Assembly: GCA_002841435.1 (NCBI GenBank)
Contig: PGZS01000010.1
Span: forward strand, 1-36,822
Source: Firmicutes bacterium HGW-Firmicutes-3
GTDB lineage: Bacteria; Bacillota; Clostridia; Lachnospirales; Vallitaleaceae
DNA length: 36,822 nt
Direction of reading: 5' to 3'
The notes beneath the pieces are model-generated. The model did no database searches. It saw only the letters and a list, made by a program, of their open reading frames with translations, and had not been told where the DNA came from. The translations under genes and the position numbers were made by a program. Below, piece after piece: positions 15,177-25,295 of this stretch; position 1 is the stretch's first letter, and every line of letters starts with the position of its first letter.

Positions 15177-15365
15177 GTGGGAAGAAAATCGAAGCTTAGT
15201 ATAAAAGTAAAAATTCAAGCTTGTGAAGATTAGAAAGTCGGAAAAGGCAGTTTTAGAGGTTGGCTAGAAAATGATTGAAAGGTAGTATTATATAATGATA
15301 GAATAATTAAGTAAAGGTATTCGTTTTTTGTGGAATTTAGTATAGTTGGTAGAAAGGATGTTTAT

Positions 15366-16316
15366 ATGATTCATGTTATATCAAACATTAGGAGAACTTC
15401 TCATGTTATGTTCCTATTTATAATTATTGCATTTGCATTTATCTTGAACCTTTATGTCGAAATGTTTCTAGGAGGTCTTCTTCTCGTATCTGCTACTATT
15501 GGAGGTATCGTATTAAACCGTAAATGTTTTATTCTTTTACTTCTATTGGTGTCCTTTAATTTTATTTTTTTCTCATGGTACAATCATCATTCGATTAAGG
15601 TGATTTTTGCACAAGGGCTTGTTTTCTCAATTTCATTGATTTTAGCTATATTTTTAAGTCAAGAAGTAAAATCCTATGTAGATGAGCTCAATCATCAAAA
15701 AGATGAAAATTCCATATTGACCAAAGAACTGACGATGTCCTTTATTGAGGCAATTGATGCTAAGGATCGATATCTACAGAATCATTCCCATAATGTCTAT
15801 TTATATGCAATCAAGATTGGTACCAAGCTTTCATTTTCACAAGAGCGTATTAAAAATTTGGGTCTAGCTGCAATTTTCCATGACATTGGAAAGTTGTCAG
15901 TCACCGCAGAAATCCTTAACAAGCCCAGCCAGCTTTCAGAAACCGAATGGGATGTAATGAAAAAACATGCCACAAATGGCCCTGATATTCTTAAGAATGT
16001 CACTAAACTACAAAGCATTTTACCAATTATTAAATACCATCATCGTTTTTACAACGGATTAGGTTATCCAGATGACCTTCCAAACGAGAAAATACCCTTC
16101 GAATCGCGAATTATAGCAGTTGCGGATGCTTTTGACGCTATGACTTCAAATCGTCCATATAGAAAAGCACTTACTCAAGAAGAAGCATATGATGAACTCG
16201 TAAAAAACAGTGGATCGCAATTTGATCCTATTGTTGTTGATGCCTTTTTAAAAGCCGAGATTCGAATTATTCCCCATACATCGAATAGACTTGAGTTACC
16301 AGAGTTATTTATATAA
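15366..16316 (+). CDS. Membrane HD-GYP domain phosphodiesterase
   Basis: 316 codons from ATG 15366, behind AGAAAGGA; an in-frame GTG at 15330 has no ribosome site. Four hydrophobic helices fill about residues 15-115 (FLFIIIAFAFILNL, GGLLLVSATIGGIV, FILLLLLVSFNFIFF, GLVFSISLILAIFL). A short coiled linker leads to an HD-GYP domain: DRYLQNHSHNV, IFHDIGKLSV, IIKYHHRFYNGLGYP, AVADAFDAMTSNRPYR, SGSQFDPIVVDAF. HD-GYP enzymes break down cyclic di-GMP at the inner face of the membrane. The metal ligands appear intact. No sensor domain other than the membrane part is seen. Confidence 0.9.
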   Translation: MIHVISNIRRTSHVMFLFIIIAFAFILNLYVEMFLGGLLLVSATIGGIVLNRKCFILLLLLVSFNFIFFSWYNHHSIKVIFAQGLVFSISLILAIFLSQEVKSYVDELNHQKDENSILTKELTMSFIEAIDAKDRYLQNHSHNVYLYAIKIGTKLSFSQERIKNLGLAAIFHDIGKLSVTAEILNKPSQLSETEWDVMKKHATNGPDILKNVTKLQSILPIIKYHHRFYNGLGYPDDLPNEKIPFESRIIAVADAFDAMTSNRPYRKALTQEEAYDELVKNSGSQFDPIVVDAFLKAEIRIIPHTSNRLELPELFI

Positions 16317-16460
16317 CAAGGATTTATACTATACGAAATTTCATCGATATCATCTAACCTATAGAAGGTGATTGGTGATACTAAGCTAACATAAAAGCGG
16401 GTTTTTATAAGAAATAATAGGCATAGAATTATTAAACGATCAATGAAAGGAAGCGAAAGT

Positions 16461-17132
16461 ATGTCATATTATAAAAATTTAAGTGCTATAAGTATGAATG
16501 ACTATAAAGAAATGTTGACGAAGATGGATTTAATAAAAAGTCGTGCGATTCTAAGAGAGAATATTGACAAACAATTCCTGGCAATCCAAGAGCAAGGAAT
16601 AGAAAATGTGGAGCAATTATCAAATGCCTTAAAATCAAAAATAAAGCTTGAACAGTTTGCAAAAGTCAGTGGCATTGATATGGCGTATTTAACAATACTT
16701 ATTCGTGAAATAAATAGCTTATTGCCAAAGGCAAATCGCTTTAGTGATTTACCTTCCTTGGATGAAAAAGTAGTAAAGCGGTTAGAATCAGCGGGATATA
16801 AAGATACTTACAGTATATATGAACAAATTAATGATAAAGCTAGGCTTCATAAGCTCGTAAAGATACTTGATATAGATTCGGATGTAATGGATATAATTAT
16901 AAAATACGTGGATATATCTAGAATTCGTTGGGTGAACCACACCTTTGCATTTGTATTACTAAAAGTTGGTTATGATACGGTTGAAAAAATTGCGCATGCA
17001 GATAGCAATGCGTTGTATGCTGTAATTAAGGCCAAAAATGACAAGGAGCACCTCTATAAAGGTAACATTGGTATTCATGATATGGAAATACTCATTCAGT
17101 GGGCGAGATGGGTCCAAGAGTATGTGCAATAA
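16461..17132 (+). CDS. DUF4332 domain protein
   Basis: 223 codons from ATG 16461, behind GAAAGGAAG; an upstream in-frame ATG (16443) overlaps that site. Two repeats of helix-hairpin-helix-like type are visible, for example KANRFSDLPSLDEKVVKRLESAGYKDTYSIYEQ, the pattern of DUF4332, which resembles the DNA-binding hairpins of radA/ligase-like proteins. The N-terminal half has its own similar unit (QGIENVEQLSNAL). No membrane segment or Cys is present. The function is unknown. Confidence 0.7.
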   Translation: MSYYKNLSAISMNDYKEMLTKMDLIKSRAILRENIDKQFLAIQEQGIENVEQLSNALKSKIKLEQFAKVSGIDMAYLTILIREINSLLPKANRFSDLPSLDEKVVKRLESAGYKDTYSIYEQINDKARLHKLVKILDIDSDVMDIIIKYVDISRIRWVNHTFAFVLLKVGYDTVEKIAHADSNALYAVIKAKNDKEHLYKGNIGIHDMEILIQWARWVQEYVQ

Positions 17133-17221
17133 TGGATAGGTGTATGCCAGAAAAGAAAATAAATTGGTTCTTACTTAGTGGAGACCATTCAGGTTTACAT
17201 ATAGTCATAACAGATAACTTA

Positions 17222-18751
17222 TTATTGATTAGCTCTATATTCCATTGGAGTCATGCCTGTGTTTTTTTTGAAAACATTCCCAAAATGGCTAGCGCTTAGA
17301 TAGCCTATTTCTATTGCTATATCAGAAATTTTTTTGTTGCTATATAACAAATATTCTTTAGCAATATCGATTCGTAATGTTGTTAGATAAGTATTGAAAC
17401 TATTTCCAGTTTTCTTTTTAAAATAGGTACAAAAGTAATTTTTTGACATATTAACTTTAGCAGCAATATAGTCTAGGGAGATATCCTTATAATAGTATTG
17501 TGAGCAATAGTTATAAACTATGTTTATAGTATTATCCCCTATTACTCTAGAATTTTGAAGTTCTTGTAATATCAAATCTAAAATAGAATTCATTTTTTGA
17601 GCCATCAGATCAAATGTCTGAGCACATAACATTTCATCATTTAATAAACGCTTTAATTTTAATTTTAATGAAGGCGTTAATGTAAAGTTATTAATAATTT
17701 CTATTACTAAATCATTTAAGGATTTTTTTAACACTTCGGGTAGAACATTTTTTTCATATTTAATATCTGACAATAAAACGAAAAGCTTGTTTTTTGCATC
17801 TTCATATTTATGAAATCGGATTAAATCTATTATGCTTGAGGTACTAATATGATTGTCAAAATGTATAGATTTTGAAAGCTCATTTCTAAACCTTTCATTT
17901 ATTATTTTATCTTGATAGCCGTAATAAAAGTTTTTGCTTTCAATAGCTAGCAAGTGCTTATAAATATCTGGAAGTTTACTTAGTCTACTAAATCTATTGC
18001 TTTCATATAGAATTATATTTATGTAGTAATCATTAATAATCATTTCTCTGAATGTGATAGTTTTTGAACGGTTATTAAAATTATCACTTATTAAAAGATA
18101 AATATGATTATTATACTCGCATATAAAAGAATCATTAGTATTAAATATAGTATAGAAAACACTTTCTAATTTGGGGATTTCATTCCTATACTTTTCATCA
18201 ATTGAAAACATATATGCTATAAAAGGCTCTTTCATATTCCATAAAAAATCCTTAATAGAACTCTGAAATATAATAAAACCGTCTATACCATTAATTAAGT
18301 CAATGAAGTTGTGCTTTATAACTTCGGGCAGTAATTTTTGATAATTATTAATAAGATTTGACTGACTGTTTTTAGAATTAATTTTATTTTTAATTTTATT
18401 TAAGCATTCTATTAAAGCATCTGTTTGAAGAGGCTTTAATAAATAGTCCTCAACATTAAGAGCGATTGCACGCTTAGCATATTCGAATTCTCGGTGCGCA
18501 GTTAATAAAACATAATGTGTTTCCAAGGAGGTATCTTTAAGGCGTTTTATTAATTCAATGCCATTTGAAGGCGGCATTTGAATATCAATAATTGCAATAT
18601 GTGGATGTAAAGAGGTGATCAAGTTAAATGCGTCTGTACTATTATTTGACTGACCAACAACTTTTATATCAGAAAAGTTAGAAGTAATTATTTTTTTCAA
18701 AGATTCTAAAATAATTGGTTCATCATCTACGATAACAGCACTGTAACTCAT
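17222..18751 (-). CDS. YesN-type response regulator with AraC DNA-binding domain
   Basis: 509 codons behind AGGAGGTG. The receiver domain is at residues 1-120: acidic pocket VDDEP, phosphoacceptor Asp56 (IAIIDIQMPP), and LLKPL. A long middle section of about 280 residues is poorly conserved, as in YesN proteins. Residues about 405-509 are an AraC-type double helix-turn-helix (ISLDYIAAKVNMSKNYFCTYFKKKTGNSFNTYLTTLRI, then ISDIAIEIGYLSASHFGNVFKKNTGMTPMEYR). It is the likely partner of the kinase upstream, 141 bases away. Pairs of this type switch on the sugar ABC transporter genes next to them, here those starting at 20841. Confidence 0.93.
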   Translation of the reverse strand: MSYSAVIVDDEPIILESLKKIITSNFSDIKVVGQSNNSTDAFNLITSLHPHIAIIDIQMPPSNGIELIKRLKDTSLETHYVLLTAHREFEYAKRAIALNVEDYLLKPLQTDALIECLNKIKNKINSKNSQSNLINNYQKLLPEVIKHNFIDLINGIDGFIIFQSSIKDFLWNMKEPFIAYMFSIDEKYRNEIPKLESVFYTIFNTNDSFICEYNNHIYLLISDNFNNRSKTITFREMIINDYYINIILYESNRFSRLSKLPDIYKHLLAIESKNFYYGYQDKIINERFRNELSKSIHFDNHISTSSIIDLIRFHKYEDAKNKLFVLLSDIKYEKNVLPEVLKKSLNDLVIEIINNFTLTPSLKLKLKRLLNDEMLCAQTFDLMAQKMNSILDLILQELQNSRVIGDNTINIVYNYCSQYYYKDISLDYIAAKVNMSKNYFCTYFKKKTGNSFNTYLTTLRIDIAKEYLLYSNKKISDIAIEIGYLSASHFGNVFKKNTGMTPMEYRANQ

Positions 18752-18892
18752 AAGATTAAGACACCTCCTAAAAACAAAATGTAATTAGTGAATATTCTTT
18801 TGTGGCATTTCCTGTGGTTTATTTTAACTAGGAACAATCATAATTATTTTCTGAGTCATTGAATGAGCAAGGCATATATGGTAGTTTAACTA

Positions 18893-20611
18893 TCAATCCA
18901 CGCATGGTAATTCGATTACAACTTTTGTATAATGACCCACACGCGTTCGTATAGATATTCCGTAATCTTTACCATATCGTAATTGAATACGCTGTTGAAC
19001 ATTTACTAGACCGATACTATTTTCTGTAGCAAGACCTGTTTTTAAACGATTTAATAATTTGTTAAGCTCATCTCGATCTATACCAATTCCATTATCACTA
19101 ATTTCAAAGAGCAGTTTACTGCCTATTTTTACACCTGAAATATAAATATACTTAGTTTTTTTTCCTGATGTTAAAAATGCATGGTTAATGCAGTTTTCAA
19201 CTATTGGTTGTATGGATAATTTCATTATTTTAAACACAAGTATATTACTATCTATGTTGAATTTGAATTTTAAGGTATTATTAAGTCTAAGTTTTTGAAG
19301 ACACAAGTAATCATTAATATGTGTGAGTTCTTGTTCTACTGTAACGTTTTGACTATTTTCATAAAGTACATATTCATATAAATTAGCCATCGACCCAATA
19401 GCAATTTGTATATCATCTGTTCTCTTAAGGATAGCGAGTGATGAAATGAGTTGTAAAGAGTTGTAAAGAAAATGAGGATTAATCCGAGCTTGTAATGCTT
19501 CTATGTGAGCATCTTTTTGTTTTGCCTCTAAATCATAAGCTTCATGTATTAAACGTTGAATTCTGTCAGCCATTTCATTAAAACCATTAGATAGAGTTTG
19601 CATCTCTTCAGTGTTGAATTGTTCGTGTATACGTAAATCAAAACAACCGGAACCAAACTGTATCATATAGTTTCGCATAATGTTCAAAGCTTTCGTTAAA
19701 TTATAACCTAAGTAAATTGATATAAGTATGGATGCGAGTATAGAAATTATTATTAAAGTGACAACTAAATCACGCATCAAGTTTGTCTTTTCTTTTAGTT
19801 CATTATTATCTATAACATAAATGAGTTTCCAAGGTACGGATTCAATCTCTTTTTCTACAAATAAATAATGATCTGAAGCTGATAGGTTTTCCAGAGAAGG
19901 GGTTATTTGTGTGTTTGTATGATTGATCGTCACGATAGGTAGGTTTTCCAAGTCACATAAAAAGACATAATTAACATTTGATATTTTTGATTTAGAGCAA
20001 ATATTAACCAGTTTTTCAAAAGAATATTGAATTAAAATAACACCTTCAGTTTTGTTGTTATTATTAAAATCTTTAATTGGAAAATAGATCAACAAATCTT
20101 TTGTATCGTTTTTGGTATACATATATTCACTTCTTTTAAGGGGTAAAATATTTATAGTAATATATTTTGACACATTTGATGTATGAATTATATTTTGCAT
20201 TGCTTCAGAATTATAATTAATTATTTTTTCGGAGTTTGAATGCAAAGTAAAATTATAATGCTCTGATATGAGACTTATATTTTCAATATTTGAATTACTG
20301 ATTGTATGATTAGATATTCTTTCCTTGAGAAATTTTAGATTTTTATAATAGCTATTGGTATCATAAGTATTAAGTAACTCTACGATATTTTTATCAAGAG
20401 CTATAATATTGATTGAATTCATAACTTCATTAATATATATGTTTATACTATTTGCATTTGATTGAGTTAACACTTTTATGTTTTGCTTCATATTTTCGGT
20501 TGTATAATTAAAGTAAATTCTATACGAACTAATTCCAAGAACTGACAAGGATATAATAAATAATATTGAGTAGAACAAAATTATTTTGAATCGTAGAGTT
20601 TTGAAAACCAT
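18893..20611 (-). CDS. YesM-type sensor histidine kinase
   Basis: 572 codons from the ATG at 20611, which follows GAGGAAG; a longer in-frame start at 20674 lacks a ribosome site. A helix at residues 7-28 and a second near 280-300 enclose an outside sensor of about 250 residues. HAMP follows (GSGCFDLRIHEQFNTEEMQTLSNGFNEM). The kinase core is of the His_kinase/YesM kind: ALQARINPHFLYNSLQ with the His near residue 378, the N box IVENCINHAF and the G box SDNGIGI. The outside part probably senses a sugar or the binding protein. It is divergent from the ABC operon. Confidence 0.92.
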   Translation of the reverse strand: MVFKTLRFKIILFYSILFIISLSVLGISSYRIYFNYTTENMKQNIKVLTQSNANSINIYINEVMNSINIIALDKNIVELLNTYDTNSYYKNLKFLKERISNHTISNSNIENISLISEHYNFTLHSNSEKIINYNSEAMQNIIHTSNVSKYITINILPLKRSEYMYTKNDTKDLLIYFPIKDFNNNNKTEGVILIQYSFEKLVNICSKSKISNVNYVFLCDLENLPIVTINHTNTQITPSLENLSASDHYLFVEKEIESVPWKLIYVIDNNELKEKTNLMRDLVVTLIIISILASILISIYLGYNLTKALNIMRNYMIQFGSGCFDLRIHEQFNTEEMQTLSNGFNEMADRIQRLIHEAYDLEAKQKDAHIEALQARINPHFLYNSLQLISSLAILKRTDDIQIAIGSMANLYEYVLYENSQNVTVEQELTHINDYLCLQKLRLNNTLKFKFNIDSNILVFKIMKLSIQPIVENCINHAFLTSGKKTKYIYISGVKIGSKLLFEISDNGIGIDRDELNKLLNRLKTGLATENSIGLVNVQQRIQLRYGKDYGISIRTRVGHYTKVVIELPCVD

Positions 20612-20686
20612 AGAAATCTTCCTCAACCTGAAATCACCTCTGTTTATATAAAAATCACAAATAGAATGCAACAAGGTAGTTGATTA

Positions 20687-20714
20687 TTGTTAGAATTATT
20701 GATGTGTTTATAAT
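20687..20714 (+). promoter_or_regulatory. Candidate promoter of the mannoside ABC operon
   Basis: TTGTTA (20687-20692) and a perfect TATAAT (20709-20714) are 16 bases apart, giving a leader of about 120 bases. The divergent kinase gene starts at 20611, so regulator sites may lie between. Confidence 0.4.
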
Positions 20715-20840
20715 AGCATACAACAATGTTACTAACAATAGCATGTGAATATCTAGATATACTTCTTAATATTGTGATATAGGTTTAAAAAAGATGAGAT
20801 GATACAATTATGGCATAAAATATGAAAGGGTGATAAAACA

Positions 20841-22130
20841 ATGAACAAAATACTAAAAATCTTAATTATTGTAACTTTACTAGCAAGTATGTTAGCAGGA
20901 TGTGCAACAAAAGATGTGGGGGATGCTACAGGTAGCAATGGAAATGAAGAAACTACAACAACGCAAGACGAAACAAATGATGCATTTACGTTGAGAATAT
21001 CTACAACAGGTCCTACAGATGATAACATCGACATTGCAGAACGAATTTTTAAAGAAAAGTACCCAAATGCTACGATTGAGTATATTGTTAGTCCTTGGGG
21101 CGAAACAAGAGAAAAACAGCTTATCTTAACAAGTATGGGAGATATTCCGGATATTGCTAAGACCGGTGGATGGGTACAAGAATTCTATAAAGAGGGTGTT
21201 TTTGACAATCTAACAGATGAAGTTATGACATGGGATATATATGACAAATTTACGCCCGGTCAACTAGAACGTATGGTATATGGTGATGAAATATGTGCAT
21301 TGAACTATAATACGAATACAATTTTGTTGCTATATAATAAAGATATTCTAGCAGAATTAGGTGTTGATGTACCAAAGTCATTTGAAGATCTTGAAAAAAT
21401 TGGTGAGCAAATAAAAGAAAAATCATATACAAATTTATCAGGCAATAAGGTTTTTGCAACCAATGTATCAACACATCCTTGGGAAATTGGTGCGTGGATC
21501 TGGTCAAATGACGGTGTATTTATGGATGAAGCGTTATCTAAAACATTAATCAATACACCAGAATCAATTAAGGCACATGCCTATGCACAGTCATTTGTTA
21601 AAAACGAATATGCTCCTATGCCTGATGGTACTATGGATCAAATGTGGCTTAACGGACAATTGGCTACATATTTAACAGGTGAATGGTCCCTACCTTCAAC
21701 ATTTGATGCCGGTATTAACGTTGGTGTAACGACTGTACCTGTTGGCAAGAGTGGAAAAACAATTACTTCAACGGGCGGTGCAGACTGGGCAGTATTTGCT
21801 GGAGCTGAAAACAAAAAAATGGCATATGAATTCTTAAAAATCATGTATTCTGAAGAATTCCAAATCCAAGCAGATCGCGGCGTTACAGATTTAGAGATAT
21901 ATAATAACAGTGAAAAACAAGCATTTTGGAAAGAAAGTGGCCTTTTAGAAGCCAAAATGGCACAGCAAGAACAATTAAAGTATACAAAATATCAATATAT
22001 GGATGGCCCATACAAATATCCAGAAGGTAGAAGTATATATGTAGAAGCTTTAGAAAGACTATTTATTAACCTTGAAGACTCAGAAACAATATTAAACGAA
22101 GCAGCCGAAAAAATTAACGCAAATTACTAG
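20841..22130 (+). CDS. Sugar ABC transporter, solute-binding lipoprotein
   Basis: 429 codons behind GAAAGGGTG. The signal peptide ends with the lipobox LAGC (residues 18-21), so Cys21 is the likely lipid anchor. A low-complexity Thr/Glu/Asn linker follows, then a family-1 solute-binding fold (LRISTTGPTDDNIDIAERIF, YEFLKIMYSEEFQIQ). It captures the sugar outside the cell and delivers it to the two permeases encoded next. GH125 in the same operon suggests an alpha-1,6-mannose-containing oligosaccharide. Hairpin 22143-22178 separates it from the permease genes. Confidence 0.93.
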   Translation: MNKILKILIIVTLLASMLAGCATKDVGDATGSNGNEETTTTQDETNDAFTLRISTTGPTDDNIDIAERIFKEKYPNATIEYIVSPWGETREKQLILTSMGDIPDIAKTGGWVQEFYKEGVFDNLTDEVMTWDIYDKFTPGQLERMVYGDEICALNYNTNTILLLYNKDILAELGVDVPKSFEDLEKIGEQIKEKSYTNLSGNKVFATNVSTHPWEIGAWIWSNDGVFMDEALSKTLINTPESIKAHAYAQSFVKNEYAPMPDGTMDQMWLNGQLATYLTGEWSLPSTFDAGINVGVTTVPVGKSGKTITSTGGADWAVFAGAENKKMAYEFLKIMYSEEFQIQADRGVTDLEIYNNSEKQAFWKESGLLEAKMAQQEQLKYTKYQYMDGPYKYPEGRSIYVEALERLFINLEDSETILNEAAEKINANY

Positions 22131-22142
22131 TGTAAGCATAAG

Positions 22143-22178
22143 TTATGTAGCCAGTTTTATTACGAGCTGGCTACATAA
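22143..22178 (+). promoter_or_regulatory. Intercistronic hairpin between binding protein and permease genes
   Basis: TTATGTAGCCAG (22143-22154) and CTGGCTACATAA (22167-22178) pair perfectly over a 12-base loop. No T run follows, so it probably stabilises the upstream message or weakens read-through. That would give more binding protein than permease. Confidence 0.65.
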
Positions 22179-22215
22179 TTTAATTAATCAAATCTTAAAT
22201 AACGAGGTACTATAA

Positions 22216-23136
22216 GTGAATGTATTAATAAGTAAGTATAGAAAACGAAAAATATTGAATACTAGAAATTATAGAAAGATACAGGATGGTATATTTGTTT
22301 GGAGCATAGTGATTCCGGCAATGGCATTCTTTACTTTATTTATATACTATCCATTCTTTAAAAATATATATTATGTTTTTATGGATTATAACTATATAAA
22401 GGAACCTACTTATGTAGGATTAAGAAACATAAAGATGCTATTTGCTGATACCTATGCATTTAATGCACTTAAGAATACTTTTCTAATAACATTTGTAAGT
22501 GTGCCATTAGTTCTTGGGGTATCCCTTGGATTGTCAATCCTATTATTTAACTTAAAAAAATTTCAAGGCGTCTTTAGAAGTGCAATATTTTCAACCTATC
22601 TAGTGCCACTTGTAGTCGCAAGTATTATATTCAAATTATTATTTGGAACAGAGTCAGGACTCATAAATAGTTTGCTTCAGTCAATAGGGTTAAATAAGGT
22701 TAATTGGCTTACTAACCCAGCTCTTGCTACTTTATGTATTATTATTATTAATTTGTGGAATGGTACTGGATACTATATGGTAATCTTTCTTGCGGGACTA
22801 TCTAATATAGATACTCAGATATATGAGTCCGCTAAAGTAGACGGAGCAGATCCCTTTAGAATTTTTTATTATATTACATTGCCGTCTTTAAAGCCGACAC
22901 TAATATTTGCCGCGGTATTTGCAACAATCACATATCTTAGAACGTTTGTGACGGTTGAAATTTTAACTGAAGGAGGACCTTATAGATCGACAGAAACGAT
23001 AATTAAGTATATGTTTGATCAAGGATTTAAATATGGAAATGTGGGATACGCTTCTCTTTTAGCACTTGTGGTGTTTATGCTTACCTTGATTATTTCAATA
23101 ATTCAGATTAAATTAACTAGGAGTGCAGACGATTAA
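22216..23136 (+). CDS. Sugar ABC transporter permease, first subunit (MalF-like)
   Basis: 306 codons, GTG start behind ACGAGGT. Six membrane helices are visible, the first at about residues 30-52. The cytoplasmic EAA loop that touches the ATPase is YESAKVDGADPFRIFYYITLPSLKP. The family belongs to the CUT1 group for oligosaccharides. It is followed after 14 bases by the second permease gene. No ATPase gene is present in the operon, so a shared MsmX-type ATPase elsewhere probably drives it. Confidence 0.94.
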   Translation: MNVLISKYRKRKILNTRNYRKIQDGIFVWSIVIPAMAFFTLFIYYPFFKNIYYVFMDYNYIKEPTYVGLRNIKMLFADTYAFNALKNTFLITFVSVPLVLGVSLGLSILLFNLKKFQGVFRSAIFSTYLVPLVVASIIFKLLFGTESGLINSLLQSIGLNKVNWLTNPALATLCIIIINLWNGTGYYMVIFLAGLSNIDTQIYESAKVDGADPFRIFYYITLPSLKPTLIFAAVFATITYLRTFVTVEILTEGGPYRSTETIIKYMFDQGFKYGNVGYASLLALVVFMLTLIISIIQIKLTRSADD

Positions 23137-23150
23137 GGGAGAATGATGAT

Positions 23151-23981
23151 ATGTTTAAAAAGAATCTTAAAAATTTTATAATATTAATTTTTTTGATAAT
23201 TATAACAACGATATATATATTACCTGTTTTTTGGATGATATCAGCCTCATTTCAAGGACAGGGCGAAATATTTAAAATGCCTTTTAGCTGGATACCATCT
23301 AACCCTTCTTTAGATAATTATCAATATAGCATTGATGTTGGAGGGTTAGCTAAGGCAATGAAAGTATCAATCATTGCAAGTGCATTAATGATTGGTATTC
23401 AAGTATCTTTAAGTACAATTACAGGCTATGTTTTTTGTAAATATAAGTTTAGATTTAAAAATATAATACTGATATTTGTACTAATGACAGTCATGATTCC
23501 TATTGAAATAACATTTTTGCCATTATTTGACCTAATTAGAACTTTGAAATTAACAAACACATATATTGGTTTAGTATTACCATTTTTATATAGTGGTTTT
23601 GGAATTATCTATATTATGCAGTTTTCAAAATATATACCAGATTCAATTTTAGAAGCGGCTAGAATTGATGGATGTGGCAATATTAAAACGTTTATATATG
23701 TTGCGTTGCCTATGTTGAAAAGTGCAATATCAGGATTAATTATATTGGCATTTACATTCATTTGGAGTGAATTCGCATGGGCAAGAATAATCATAACAAA
23801 AGACTCATTGAGACCATTATCAATTGTTGTAACACACTTATCAAAAGGTGTTGACAATTACGTAAATTACGCTGGATTAGTAGCTGCAGGTGTTATGATG
23901 ATGGGACCAATTTTAGTGGTATTTATGTTATTCCAAAAGAACTTTATTAAATCAGTTATGAGTTCGGGTGTGAAAGGTTAG
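23151..23981 (+). CDS. Sugar ABC transporter permease, second subunit (MalG-like)
   Basis: 276 codons. The first helix is at residues 10-30, with five more following. The EAA loop reads LEAARIDGCGNIKTFIYVALPMLKSA. The partner of the MalF-like subunit forms the membrane channel with it. The next gene, for the GH125 enzyme, follows after 30 bases with an AAGGAGAT ribosome site, so uptake and cleavage are produced together. Confidence 0.94.
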   Translation: MFKKNLKNFIILIFLIIITTIYILPVFWMISASFQGQGEIFKMPFSWIPSNPSLDNYQYSIDVGGLAKAMKVSIIASALMIGIQVSLSTITGYVFCKYKFRFKNIILIFVLMTVMIPIEITFLPLFDLIRTLKLTNTYIGLVLPFLYSGFGIIYIMQFSKYIPDSILEAARIDGCGNIKTFIYVALPMLKSAISGLIILAFTFIWSEFAWARIIITKDSLRPLSIVVTHLSKGVDNYVNYAGLVAAGVMMMGPILVVFMLFQKNFIKSVMSSGVKG

Positions 23982-24011
23982 ATAAGTAATATAAGGAGAT
24001 AATAAAGATAT

Positions 24012-25295
24012 ATGGAAAATACAATTGATAATATAACTCAAAAATTACAGGAAAGATTTAAGGCGTTTACACAAAGTATAGAGGATGAAAGACTTCAATT
24101 TTTGTTTGAGAAATGTTTTTATAATACACTTCAAACAACAGTTCGAATTATAAAGAATGAAGTATTTGTAATTACAGGTGATATCGATGCCATGTGGTTA
24201 AGAGATTCATCTGCTCAAATTAAGCATTACATACCATATGCTAGTGAAATCATTGAGTTACAACAAATAATTGAAGGGGTTATAAGGCGTCAAATAAAAT
24301 ATATTAACCATGATCCTTATGCAAATGCTTTTAATGAATATGAAAATTCCAAGGGGCATAATGATATTACTAAAAGTAGTCCATTGGTTTGGGAAAGAAA
24401 ATATGAAATAGATTCATTATGTTATCCGGTGTGGATTGCCTACTTGTACTATAAAAATACTGGTAAGAAAACAATATTTACTAAAGATTTTTATGATGCA
24501 TTAGTTAAGATAATTAATGTATTTAAGATAGAACAGAATCATAAAGAAGATTCAAGTTATTCTTTTCAACGGTTAAATTGTCCCCAGTCTGATACGCTAT
24601 CTAATGAAGGAAAAGGAACACCTATTGGATATACAGGTATGACTTGGTCGGGATTTCGTCCATCTGATGATGCCTGTCAATACGGTTACCTTATACCTGC
24701 TAATATGATGGCATCGGTAATACTAGGATACATTGAAGAGATTTCAAGGGAATATTATATGAATAGTGTATTAGCGAAGGAGGCTAGTACCTTGAAAAAT
24801 CAAATTGTTGAGGGGATAGAAAAATATGGTATTGTTAATCATCCACAGTATGGAAAGATATATGCCTATGAAACAGATGGGCTAGGCAATTACAATTTGA
24901 TGGATGATGCTAATGTACCTAGTTTGTTATCAATTCCCTATATAGGTTATGCAAAAAATGATGATGTAATTTATCAAAATACAAGAAAATTTATATTAAG
25001 TAAAGATAATCCATACTATTATGAAGGTAAATATGCTAAAGGTATAGGTAGCCCACACACACCACATGGGTATGTATGGCATATAGGATTAATCATGCAG
25101 GGATTAACATCAAATAATGATTATGAAAAAAATGAAGTTTTGAAATATATTTTGCAGACTGATGCTGGTACAGGGTTTATGCACGAAGGTTTTAATCCGG
25201 ATGATCCATCAGAGTATACGAGGTCTTGGTTTGCATGGGCAAACTCAATATTTAGTGAGCTTTTGATAGAAAAAATAGTGGAACCTGAGGCTTAG
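24012..25295 (+). CDS. GH125 exo-alpha-1,6-mannosidase
   Basis: 427 codons, the usual size. The family signature GDIDAMWLRDSSAQ is at residues 56-69. Near residue 220 lies SGFRPSDDACQYGY with the general-acid Asp, and near residue 392 FMHEGF with the base Glu; these fit positions 220 and 393 reported for the Clostridium perfringens enzyme. GH125 enzymes remove terminal alpha-1,6-linked mannose with inversion. There is no signal peptide, so it acts inside the cell on what the ABC transporter brings in. It is the last gene of the operon. Confidence 0.95.
   Translation: MENTIDNITQKLQERFKAFTQSIEDERLQFLFEKCFYNTLQTTVRIIKNEVFVITGDIDAMWLRDSSAQIKHYIPYASEIIELQQIIEGVIRRQIKYINHDPYANAFNEYENSKGHNDITKSSPLVWERKYEIDSLCYPVWIAYLYYKNTGKKTIFTKDFYDALVKIINVFKIEQNHKEDSSYSFQRLNCPQSDTLSNEGKGTPIGYTGMTWSGFRPSDDACQYGYLIPANMMASVILGYIEEISREYYMNSVLAKEASTLKNQIVEGIEKYGIVNHPQYGKIYAYETDGLGNYNLMDDANVPSLLSIPYIGYAKNDDVIYQNTRKFILSKDNPYYYEGKYAKGIGSPHTPHGYVWHIGLIMQGLTSNNDYEKNEVLKYILQTDAGTGFMHEGFNPDDPSEYTRSWFAWANSIFSELLIEKIVEPEA

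Noticed and set aside
20753-21034. 93-codon minus-strand frame at the start of the binding protein gene
   Set aside because: It is a shadow of the lipoprotein's signal and linker codons and crosses the promoter region.
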